Assembly: GCA_015501075.1 (NCBI GenBank)
Contig: JADNYJ010000004.1
Span: 248,001-312,000 of the forward strand
DNA length: 64,000 nucleotides
DNA from: Gymnopilus junonius
Taxonomy: Eukaryota > Basidiomycota > Agaricomycetes > Agaricales > Galerinaceae
Reading direction: 5' to 3'
A program made the position numbers and the translations under genes. Below the pieces are notes generated by a model. It was not told where the DNA came from. It worked only from the letters and a program-made list of their open reading frames with translations, and did no database searches. How positions within the stretch are numbered: the stretch's first letter is position 1; each line of letters begins with the position of its first letter. Below are positions 22,389-32,800 of this stretch, piece after piece.

Positions 22389-22539
22389 TTCTGACAGATA
22401 AAAGGTGCCGGAAGTGAGTGTGGAATCAATGTCAGGTCAAACCGAAGACAGAGGTTGCAGTAATCGAGGCGGAGGGTGGGCAAGGAATACGAGTTCCCAA
22501 ACGAAAGGAGGAAAATAGGTTGGGAAGGAGAGGAAGGGC

Positions 22540-22612
22540 GACCCTGAGCTGGAAAATTGCATCCTTCTTATAGTTTTCGGGATTGAATGTAGACTTTGAT
22601 TTAGGGTCTGGT
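22540..22612 (-). promoter_or_regulatory. Conserved promoter of orphan gene copy 3
   Basis: Minus-strand CTATAAG (22567-22573), about 179 bp before the ATG, with a TTTTCCAGCTCAGGGTCGCC sequence downstream and CAGACCCTAAATCAAAG upstream. Same arrangement as in copies 1 and 2. Confidence 0.5.
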
Positions 22613-23313
22613 GTCTGCTCCAATTTCCCCGATAGGCAACCACCGACGCGACTGATCCCTGGACGCCCGAACTCTTAACCCCACACATCCATCCCTCCTT
22701 ACAATTTCCAGTATGCTTTTAATGAGGGAACCTGCCCTCGGAGTGTACGTGCGCGTAGAAGTGTTGTAATCGATACCGCCACCTGCTTGCTGCATCCAGA
22801 GGACTGATACAATTCCCTTGTCACACCGATACCAAATCCTCGACACAACCTATAATAAGTCGACGTGCTCATGTCCTCTTATCGAAAGGCGATACGTGTG
22901 GTCAAAGGATCGCCGTAACCAGTGTTAAGGACTAGACTGGAAAAGAACGATCCCCAAAGGCCTCCGTGCAAGTCTGGATGTATGTCTTCAAGAACCCCGA
23001 CATTTGCTTTCCTATGGACCTTCAAATTGGAAAAATTAGAGGAAGGGCCTTGTAAGAGCCTCAAAAAAAAGGCCTCCTGGCTGCAATACCACTGACGTTG
23101 GACGACGAGATGCACTGCGACCATGTTTGGCTTGTTCCTTGACTCCCTTGCTTTCCTCAGCCTGGCCTTTCCTCCAGCAACATTCCATGGCGTAACATGG
23201 ATAAACTCATCAGTCAATCTCGAAGTCCTTGTTGATTTAGAGGGTTCTCGACTGGATTAATCCCTACCGCCAGGACCGCTGCCCAAAGCGCCCTGCGGCA
23301 TCGGCGTGGTATG

Positions 23314-23346
23314 TCACGTCACGTCACGGCATATATGAGTGAGTCA
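23314..23346. promoter_or_regulatory. CACGTCA/TGAGTCA block, unit 3
   Basis: TCACGTCACGTCACGGCATA, then TGAGTCA at 23340-23346. Three overlapping CACGTC/A steps make this the longest version of the element among the three units. Confidence 0.4.
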
Positions 23347-23469
23347 GAGCATGACATTGCGTTTTTTCTTCATTCCACCATGCCAAATGCTCATCCTAGT
23401 GCACGTATACAGATCCATTCCGATATCTAAGAGGTGTGATCGTCATCAGCAAGCATCCAAGACAGCAGT

Positions 23470-23890
23470 GTGACAAGAAATGAAATCCGCAAAGCCTCAA
23501 GAAGAAGAAAAAATGAAGACATTAATGAACTCCATGAAGAAAATGAACATGTGGGCCTCAAGGAACAGCAAGATATTCAAAGAACAGAATGTCCAAGATG
23601 CAAGATAAATTTCGAACGCAACGATGAAAGACTCACTTTGAGACCATCTAATTTTTGAAATATATGCAATCTGACCCCCTCGATTCAAGCAGATATCAGA
23701 GTTTACAGGTCGTTCTTCCAGCCAGTCGAGCACTCTGTAAAGCATGAGATGCTTGAATAGAGTGCCAATTTTGCCTGCCTGCGAGACGACCTGTCGTCAA
23801 ACCCCCGCCCATCCCTAAACTATGTGCGTAGTCGAATTGAACGGTTATCTGGCTGAAGCATATCCCTAGGAAGTGTGGCTGCATTCTTGT
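23470..23890 (+). pseudogene. Decayed plus-strand counterpart, unit 3
   Basis: Corresponds to 19285-19720 of unit 2. The ATG of the Lys/Glu-rich frame is GTG here and the frame stops at 23658. The small spliced ORF has lost its start and carries an in-frame TAG before the conserved intron (23824-23869, GTGCGT donor, CCCTAG acceptor). The intron itself is intact. If the plus-strand genes are real, this copy is a pseudogene. Confidence 0.35.
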
Positions 23891-24312
23891 CCCAATGTAC
23901 TTCACATTACCCTAATGTCGATATTGAGAACGTTGTCGACGCCTCGAAATGGCTGCAGAAAAGCAGATTCTACGGCTTGCAGGCTGAAAACCCCGTGTGC
24001 TAACCCTCTTCAATTTCTTGCAGGCTCTGAATATTCACAACACGGAAGCCGTTTTCTTGAAAAGAAACACGTACAGCAACTTGTAACCCTGTTTGCTACA
24101 AAGACCATGAGCTGCCAACCTTCCACCTCGAATTGTTGGCGGCGTGAATTAGAATTTGAGGCATTGTTGAGACATCAACGACGTCAAAATTCTTTCCTCT
24201 ACTGGACGGGCTACGGTCGACTACGAGGATGCTGATAACCACTTCCTTCTTGGAGACGGTCTTCTAGAGCAGAAGAGAGAGTAAGTGGGTGAGTGCGTCG
24301 AAGAGGAAGTCG

Positions 24313-24400
24313 ATGTGACAAATGTTTAGGGCGAGACATCGCGCGGTGTTTCAAAATCTGACCAAATGCAATTTTGGTTCCGCTTTTTGGGCCACATTCT
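24313..24400. repeat. Conserved block C, unit 3 (shortened)
   Basis: Keeps GTTTAGGGCGAG, GCGGTGTTTCAAAATCTG and CCAAATGCAATTTTGGTTCC, but lacks about 8 bp between the first two elements compared with 15583 and 20157. Confidence 0.4.
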
Positions 24401-24479
24401 CACTTGTTTGTCTACGCTGCTCGTAGTTCCAGCAGAAAATATTCAAGAAGTTGAAATGCCGACTTTTCTTTGCCCACTA

Positions 24480-25934
24480 GAACGAGCATTTTGAGCCCTC
24501 GTCAGCCGCGCTCTGAAGAAGCTTACTTACAGTCAAGTCACAACGAGCGACCGACGAAATCCAAGAATTCACTACAATAACTCTCTCAAAGAAAAACGCC
24601 CCGTAACAATGGTCCATATCGTCGTTGGTTGTTGAAACCCTTTTTACCTAAAATTTCTTCGTCAAGCCTACGCTGAACATCAACGCACTATGATATCCTG
24701 TCTACTAGCTTCTCATCCTCTATGCTGTAACTTTCAGGACACGAACCTTGCGCCCTTAATTCTTCCGCGCATAACGGCAATGCAGCAAGAAGCAAGAAGT
24801 AAGTACATATCTGAACATCCTCGAATTCGTGCAAGCCACACAAAACAATGATCAGACTCGACGAATCTAGCCCTGTGCAGTCCGTCGGGTGGCATGCAAG
24901 AAGAAAGACATGGTTGCAACGGCAGGTGAGATTCACTATCTGGCCTTAAAATGGACACAATGACGTCCTCTGTGTCAGCGTTTCTCAGTGATTGGCCCAG
25001 ATTAAACACGAGGCGTGTCTCCAAGCTCCTTCCTTCGAGCAGATTTCTTTGGCTGCCTATTGACAACGAAGACACGGTTTTCTTCTTGTTATTGCATGCA
25101 ATAGCGGGCCACGGAGGACGCCTTGCTCGATCAGGCATTTTTTTGGAGCATTGATTTCTGGTTAGCCAAAATGCCTTTCAATCGCACTGGTACAGTACAT
25201 CCCAGGGAAATTATAAATCAAATGGGCCAATGACCAGGACCTGACTATCTGTCAGAAGAACACCAACGAACAGACTGGAGGACCTCATTGAGCAAGTCTT
25301 TAAGTTTAACGATAGCAGACAAGCAAACGGACACAGCTCGCCTTTAATCTAATGGTCGGCTGAAGCAATCGAAACGACACCTGCTTTCTGAATGTCTTCC
25401 GGTGGATCAAAGAATCTTTGAAAAGAATGGCCGTGGCCGTGCAAATTCTACAACCAACGAACAAGTTCCTTCTACGGACTTTGTTGAATGGCCAGCTGGA
25501 CTACTTTCCAAGGAATCTGACAGCAGCTACAGAATATACCCAAGGGCTAGCATTCTTCGGGCCACCGTGGGTTTAGTGCCTGCGGTCAGTCGCCCAAAGG
25601 TGCATAACCCAGGTTTAGCACTGTTAAGGCGACTGTACCCTCCTCCAAAATCAGCCTGAGGCTTCTTCACTGCTGTTATGGAAATTTACTCTTTATCTCA
25701 TTCTACAAACCTACCTGACTAACTCGGACTTTTAAGGCTTAGGAGCCTGTGTTAAAAAAAATTCTTCCATCGTATGTCTCGTACACTTGTAAACTTGGTT
25801 GCGAAAATGAACGGAACTGTTGAAATTATTATATACTCAAGTTATGATTAAATCCACAACGACAACACCGTATGTCTAGTGTAAGCAGGTAACCGAGACC
25901 GCACACGTTGCTTGACCATACAAATTCCCCGAAC
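24480..25934. other. No supported gene
   Basis: About 1.4 kb between unit 3 and the next gene. There is an open minus-strand frame at 24734-25138 (134 aa, no motif) and a plus-strand frame at 25402-25659 that begins with GTG. Neither has recognisable domains or a convincing splice model. It may contain further remnants of the tandem block. Confidence 0.35.
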
Positions 25935-27453
25935 CTAGCGCCTAAGGAACCCAAACAGCTTCCCAAGCACACCAGGCTTCTTCTCAGCCTCCTTGGAGAC
26001 CTCCTCATCCACCTTCTCAGCTTGAAAGAACTCCAACTCTAGCGGCTTCTTCTGAGCAGTCATAGTAGATCTCGGCCTAGGAGCTCTCATGGGGGGTTTA
26101 GCCTGCTTCCTCCGTGCAGGTGGTGATACGCGCTCGCGGAGTTGTCGGGCCACCTCGAGTTGTCGCCCTAGAGCTTCTTTGGCTGTTACTTCTTCTGGAG
26201 TGGGTTCACGCGGTTCTGGAGGTGGAGGAGGCGTCGAGGGTTCGAGTTCGGGTTCGGATGATGGGAGTGTGGAGGTTGAAGTTTTATCTTCAGCTGCATT
26301 TTCCGCCGCTGACGTTGATGGGAGGTCATCTATGAAAATATCTGAAGGTTCTGGGAACGTTGTGGCCTCGTTATTTTTACCCTCCAACAAACCACCAAAC
26401 ACCGCCTGACCTAACGAGGGCTTGCCGTCCTTCGTTGCTCTTGTAGGTAGTCTTACAGCAGGATTTGACATCCTGGTAGCAAAAGCCGCCACCTGCATCG
26501 ACGCACGCATGCGAATGAGGTCTATCTCGGCCTCGTATTTCGGGTCAAAGAGTTGTTCTGGTCTGATAGCTTCGGTGGTTTCAATGGGAGTGAGTTTAGC
26601 GAAGCCGCCCCATTGGAGCCAGGAGCGCATAACGTATTTTGAGGTCCCTTGGAATAGTCTGCGATCGACGGTTTCGTCGTGGTAGTCCTCCTCTGTTTAA
26701 GCAGGGATTTAAAACAGCGGTCAGACAAAGGTGTTATTTGGGTTTACCTGCGCGAATTATCCGCCCTCCAATGACGGGCTGCTTGCCCTCCGGGTCTGCA
26801 GGGATGAATTCAAAGCCTTGTTCGTAGTCCCTTGCTTTGGTGACACGTTCGAGGTCATCCATTCCCAGATCAAACGCTTCTGTTTTAACGCCAGAAGTTG
26901 GAATACTGAAATCAAGCCCGTTCTGCGGGATGCGTTGGAGTGACTTGGGGTTAGCAAAGATGATCCAGGACATGCATTGGTAGTGCACAGGAACTTCATA
27001 ATCCTGTTATTTAAGCAAAGGCACGTCAATTTTTGTAAGTACTGAAATAGACGGGAAATGGAAGGTGCAGACCTTGGGGAAATGCGCATCAAGCACCCTG
27101 CCGAACTTGCGCTCGATAGCACGTATCATGGTAAATGCGTCCACGATATTATTGACAGGCTTCCATGTGCGAATGAAAGCTGTCCTGGTAGCCCTGGACC
27201 GCCGAGGTAAAGTCGAACTTGATGGCATTGGGTCTGCGTTCTGCAGAGTCTCAAGAACCGGCGCATGGAGGTCTTCCTCTATGGAGTCTGGGACCAGGTC
27301 ATTTTCGGGTGAGGGGGAGGAAGAGGTGGACTCGGAGGCGGAAGTCGAGAGAACGCGGCGGGGAATGTGCTGGTATCTGCGAGCTCTGGCTCTAATGGCT
27401 GACCGAGTCGGAGGTGCAGCCCGCCGCGAAGCTCGTACGACCTGAGAGAGCAT
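25935..27453 (-). CDS. Predicted mitochondrial protein of unknown function (464 aa)
   Basis: Three exons: 27453-27073, 27003-26748, 26692-25935; introns 69 and 55 nt. The N-terminus (MLSQVVRASRRAAPPTRSA...) is Arg/Ala/Ser-rich without acids, typical of a matrix presequence. A compact conserved-looking domain follows: TAFIRTWKPVNNIVDAFTMI, RAIERKFGRVLDAHFPKDYE, YQCMSWIIFANPKSLQRIPQ, and LFQGTSKYVMRSWLQWGGFA. The C-terminal third is low-complexity (Pro/Glu/Ser) with a Lys/Arg tail. I do not recognise the family; a mitochondrial ribosome- or RNA-associated role is possible, but unproven. It diverges from the gene at 27572 with 118 bp between starts. The first in-frame codon upstream (27456) is GTG, so ATG 27453 was chosen. 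Confidence 0.8.
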
Positions 27454-27571
27454 CACGTCTTTGACGAGGCAAAGGGAGTTGGAGAATCTGGCAAGGATTT
27501 TTTCGGACCGAATCTAGGGTTAGGGTCCCTAAACTGGTTCTAGCCCACACACGCGCTTATTCAAAGCCATC

Positions 27572-28204
27572 ATGTCCTCTAATCCCCCACGGCGCTTCGC
27601 TGCATACAGACAAACCCTCGCAGCCATATCGAGGCGCACAGGGGCCCCTCTGCCCTCTCTCATACTCTCCTTTGGCATGCTGCATGAGCTCACCGCCATT
27701 GTCCCCCTCGTCGGGTTCTTCTACGGCGCCAAGGCTCTGGGGATCGGCGAACGCGTCGTGTCCTCTTTCACAGCCATTGAGGACCGGCCTTCCGCAGCGA
27801 CTGCTGCTCCCTCCTCTGAGGCTCCGACTTTATCGATTTGGGTCAAGCAGAAAGTGAAGCCGTGGGTGGAGGAAGGTGATCGGTGGGCCGTCCGTGTGGG
27901 GAGGAGATATGGGGTATTTGGGTATGAAAAGCGCCGGCCTGGGGAGGCGGATGATATTGAAGAGATGGTGAGGGCGCAGTCAGGGCATATCGCAGGAGAT
28001 GTGGCGAATATGGTGTTTGCTTATGGGGTGACGAAGGTAAAGAGTTTTATGGGTGTGTGTCCCGGGTGCTAAATCCTGTTCATTTTGTAGGCATTGCTTC
28101 CCCTCCGCATTGGGGCTTCTATATACCTGTCTCCTATGTTTTCGAGAAGTATTGTGGAACCGATGCGAAAGTCGATCATGCGGCGTTTCAGTCGTCGAAG
28201 TTGA
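27572..28204 (+). CDS. Mitochondrial inner-membrane protein, FMP10/MRX11-like
   Basis: Two exons, 27572-28036 and 28091-28204, intron 54 nt, 192 aa. The N-terminus is Arg-rich (SSNPPRRFAAYRQTLAAISR). It is followed by LILSFGMLHELTAIVPLVGF, a hydrophobic segment with the HELTAIVPL signature seen in fungal FMP10/MRX11-type mitochondrial proteins. The C-terminus has a second hydrophobic stretch (ALLPLRIGASIYLSPMFSR) and an Arg-rich end. Length and two-helix layout fit. The molecular role is unknown. Next to another predicted mitochondrial gene in divergent orientation. Confidence 0.68.
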
Positions 28205-28462
28205 TGAGAACGGATTGTGTAAATGTAAGTGTCTCTGAGTGCAAATCAATCACCTCTTAACATTGCCTTACAGATACCCTTTATTTATCTTTCAATAATC
28301 ATACCTTGCTCGACTTCACTTTCGTTCATAATACCCAATCTATTTATGGAATGTTTGGCCGCGTCTCGAAAGCCAAACACCTTACACACCGAGAATGACG
28401 ATGCTCCTCAGCGCACAACTTCCATGGCAAAGAGCCATCAGCGAAAACGTTCCTTTACTTGA

Positions 28463-29646
28463 ATGACCAACAAGCTGAAATTAAAACGCACCCCGGAGGA
28501 AGAGGCCCGACATCGATTGAAGAAAGAAAAGCGGAGAGCCAAGCGAAAACGACATCATTACGAGTATGATTCAGCTTATGGTCCTTCTTCTTCGAAGAGG
28601 GCTCATTTAGATGAGGAACCAATAGAGCCGGAGCGGAAATGGGCCTCGAGCGACGAGGATGTAAAAGAACAACATGGACCTCAACCGGCTTCAAGTTCGT
28701 CGGCGCATATACCACCACGATCCCATCAGCGGGATCATGACCACGACGCAACATGCAGGCTGAAATAGAAGAGAAATTGTTCAGAGAAAAGTTATTTGAC
28801 AATTTGGAAGAGGATGAACGGCTGGACGCTGTTGAAGCGAGGATGAATGACTTTGGACATGTACCCGATCGGTGGCGGACGACGGGCTCAAGTCAGAAAG
28901 TCAGAAGGAACTTTAATGAGGAGGAAAACGATGAATACTTGAAGTTGGATCCTCGGTATATGGATGATGAAGAATATGTGGAGTGGATCAGAGTTGGGAT
29001 GTACAGGTCGGTGGTTCAAGCGACTTTGATTAATAGAGTGCTAATTTGGGTATATTCTAGGAAAACGCATGCGGAGGAATACGCAGAACAACAACGTAAG
29101 AAAGCAGCACAAGCAGCTCGACGAGCAGAGGAGAAAGCACGTAAAGCGGAGGCAGAGAAATTGGAGAAAGAGGCGGAGGAGGAGCGGGAGCGAAAGAAAG
29201 CGGAAAGAGAGTCCAGAAGAATGGATTACGCGAGGGAGGAGTATCAGGCGCGATGGACTAAACTACTGGCCGCGACGGAGTCTGAGCAAGTGGTCGAGCT
29301 CACATTCGACGATATTCCATGGCCAATTTTTGCCGCTCACCGGGACAAACCCCCAAAGGAGAAGGACAAACGCCACGCAAATGGCCTAGAAGGACGAGCT
29401 GTGCGCACCTCAGAGCTAACGGAAGAGGCTATATCGACATTTTTGTTGCCGAACGCGGAGCTGGAAAGAGACGGTGCGGCTGTGAAGAAGGAGAGGAAGG
29501 AGAGGTTGAGGGAGGCATTCTTGAGATTCCATCCTGATAAATTCGAGGGACGGTTTATGAAGCGGGTGAAGGAGAGCAAGCGAGAGAAAGTGCGAGAGGC
29601 AATTGGACAGGTCAGCAGAGTGTTGAATGCGCTTATGGCACTGTAG
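28463..29646 (+). CDS. NFKBIL1-like protein with C-terminal J-type segment
   Basis: Three exons: 28463-28660, 28759-29006, 29061-29646; introns 98 and 54 nt; 343 aa. The N-terminus is very basic (KRRAKRKRHHYEYDSAYG). The centre is acidic, then comes a long charged coiled coil (about residues 150-220, KKAAQAARRAEEKARKAEAE). The C-terminus carries LTFDDIPWPIF and REAFLRFHPDKFEGRFMKRV, the J-domain-like HPDKF block that marks the NF-kappa-B-inhibitor-like 1 family in fungi and animals. Animal members act in nuclear mRNA processing; the fungal role is not established. Joining exon 1 to exon 2 at 28660/28759 keeps the acidic run (SSDED/AEIEEKL) in frame. Confidence 0.75.
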
Positions 29647-29845
29647 TAATAAATGAACAATGTGTGACCCTGGCAAACTCGGCCTCAATTGTTTTGTTTG
29701 TACGCGAGCCCCAACAGCAGTCTCCACCGTCCGTCACTCCTCATACTCTCCGCCTGGCCGAAGAACTGCCATACCGGTCCACCAACCCCACATTCTTTTC
29801 TTCTTTCTTTGTCTCTAACGACCAGCCCCTCCATCTTTCCTCATT

Positions 29846-32800
29846 ATGGCCTCCATCATCGACGGCACTCTCGCCAATGACAATTCACGGACGCTGGCGC
29901 CCGCAGCTGTTGGATCCCAGGTCGCTCTTATGAGCATCGTCTCTGTCAGTGGCGGGATATCATTTTCAAATACGCGAAAGGGTCCGCTCACTTAATTTCG
30001 GTTCTTAGATTGTCACCATTGTTCTCTTCAACGTCCTCCGTCCTAAAAACAAGGTAAACTTGTCTTGTCAATGCATCATCGGCGTGCCAGTTCCTGTCTA
30101 GGGTCTGCCTGTGATGTGATTTCTGGAGTAATTACGTCGGGCCCGTGCATACCGCCAACGCCCTCTCCCTCCCTCGTCTTCGTTGCTATGCACCACTTGC
30201 ACTATATTTTTACTGACATGTGGCTGTCTTCAGATTATTTACGAGCCCAAAGTCAAATACCACGAAGGCGACAAACCGCCCCCTCGAATATCCGACTCAT
30301 TATTGGGATGGTTACCCCCTCTAGTATTTACCAAAGAACAAGAGCTACTCGACAAAATAGGCCTGGACGCCGTTGCCTTCCTCCGCTTCCTCCGTCTCTT
30401 GCGCTGGCTCTTCTCCGGCATCACCATCCTCACATGCGGCATCCTTATACCCATCAACGTCGTCTATAACCTCCGCGATGTCAAGTCTTCCGACAGGGAT
30501 ATCCTCAGCATGCTCACCATCCGCGATGTGAGCGGGCCGTTCTTGTATGCCCATATCGTCGTGGCGTACCTCATCACTTTCCTCATATGTTTCTGCGTCG
30601 ACATGCACTGGCGGGCCATGCACCGCCTACGACACACATGGTTCCGTTCCCCAGAGTACCTCCAGTCGTTCTACGCCCGCACGCTCCAAGTCCGCCGTGT
30701 CCCCAAGAAATTCCAGAATGACGAGGGCTTGTCGACCATCTTCCAGAGCACCAAGGTGCCATACCCCACTACCAGTGTGCATATTGGAAGGAAGGTCGGA
30801 AGGTTGCCAGAGCTGATTGAGTATCATAATCAGACTGTTAAGGAATTTGAAGAGGTGTTGGTCAAGTATCTCAAGGACGGGAAAATCAAAGCGAAGAGGC
30901 CGATGATTAGGGTCGGTGGGACCTGCGGGTTGGGAGGGACAAAGAGAGATGCGATTGATTTTTATACGTGAGTGTCTATTCTCTTTCCTGGGGCAGTATG
31001 CTCAAGCAGTGCTCGACGGGCAGTACCAAGCTTCAACGCACAGAAACAGCTATTGAGGAATACCGAACCCAAATCGATACTCGCAAGGCAGAGAACTATG
31101 GTTTTGCAAGTATGGCCGCCGTTCCGTATGCTCATATTGTCGCCAAGATGCTTGCTGGTAAGCATCCCAAGGGTACGGAGATCCAGCTTGCTCCGAATCC
31201 TAAAGACATTGTATGTCGTTGTTCTTATCACTGCAAAGACTATCTTTTATATTTTGAGGATGACAGATTTGGAGTAACATGAACACCTCTGACGTGGAGC
31301 TCGCTCGCAAACGTCTGCTCGGTTGGGTTTGGCTCACCGCAGTCTGTTTCTTCAACACCGTTCCTTTGTTCATCATCTCCGTCTTGGCCAACTTGAATGC
31401 TGTATGCCTCTAGTTCATTCCTTTCAGGGATATATCGCTACAACGTTCCGTTTAATAGCTCCGCACATACGTCCATTCCTCCAAGCATGGTTCGACGCCT
31501 CGCAGTACTCATTCGCCTTCATTTCTGGTGTGTTGCCTCCCGCAATTTCTGGAATGTTTGGGTTCTTTTTGCCCATCATTATGCGATGGTTGACAAAGTA
31601 TATGGGTGCCCTGACGCACTCCAAGCTGGACCGTGCCGTCGTCGCGCGCTATTTCACGTTCTTGATCATATCGCAACTTATCATCTTCACGCTAATTGGT
31701 GTTATCTTCAGTATGTTTTTATTTTGACGAAACTATATTTGAGGTTTACTGATATATTGTTACTTGTATTCCAGATTCTGTGCAGCAAATCGTTATTCAG
31801 ATTGGAAAGAAGGCTAGTGCGCAAGAAATTTTTGATAATCTGCATAGTGCGTTTCTCCTGTTGACTTACAAAAGGCAACCGTATTCATATTGACGGTCCT
31901 TTTTTTTCAGAGCTGCCTGCCCAGATTCATAGCACCTATATCAACCAAGCTTCATATTGGCTGACTTTCTTCCCGTAAGCAATCTATTAAGTATCAGGGA
32001 ACGAGCCATTTTGCTGATGGTCATTTTTAGGCTTCGTGGTTTCCTTGCTGTCTTCGACTTGGCTCAGATTATCAACCTGGTGTGGTTGTCGTTCAAGACT
32101 CAGTAAGCCTCTTCTTTGTTCCATGATGTGGTTGCGAACCTGAACACTATATCTTTGTTTAGTGTATTTGGCCGCACCCCCCGAGATATTCGCGAATGGA
32201 CTCAGCCTCCTGAATTCCAGTATGCGATTTATTAGTGAGTCCTCAAAACTAGATAATCATCGGCGATTGATACTAATTTACATTTTTCAGTTCTAATATT
32301 GTGAATACACTACACGACACATAGTCATGTAAAGCACAGACTGATTTATTTGTTTTAGCTCTTCATGGCCGCCGTGGGGCTGGTGTTCGCACCTCTCGCT
32401 CCCCTGGTTGCGCTGGCTGCTGCTATTGTGTTTTGGATGAGCTCATGGGTGTACAAGTACCAACTGATGTTTGTCTATGTCTCCAAGGTGGAGAGTGGTG
32501 GCGTAAGTTGTTTTCCCTCAGAAGACAGGGCTTTTTTTGATTGTCATCCCTCCAGCGCATCTGGAATGTTATCATCAATCGACTGCTGTTCTGTGTCGTC
32601 CTCATGCAAGCCCTGATGATTCTCAGTGAGTCTCCTGTCTCCAATGCTAATGCATCTGTAACTTAACACCATCTTTCCCTCCTAGCTATTGGTCTTCGAT
32701 TCGGTTCAAATCATTCATTTGGATATCCGCCGTCCCCCCGATTCTCATCATGATCATCTTCAAGATCTACATCAACAAGTCCTACCTGTCTTCTTTCCAC

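Larger units (their letters stand above)
21300..24480. repeat. Tandem duplicated unit 3 of 3
   Basis: Third copy: 3' flank motif (about 21590), four-exon minus-strand gene (21723-22388), promoter block (22540-22612), CACGTCACGTCA/TGAGTCA block (23314-23346), GGTGTGATCGTCATCAGCA (about 23431), conserved plus-strand intron (23824-23869), shortened block C (24313-24400). Confidence 0.75.

Noticed and set aside
12300..24480. Transposon as the cause of the repeated block
   Set aside because: No transposase, reverse transcriptase, long terminal repeats or terminal inverted repeats were seen; the pattern fits tandem duplication of a gene-bearing unit.
26089..26409. Gly/Ser-rich plus-strand frame
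   Set aside because: Antisense of the Pro/Glu/Ser-rich region of the mitochondrial orphan protein.
30239..30623. Minus-strand frames inside the CSC1 gene
   Set aside because: Antisense shadows of a conserved exon; no motifs.
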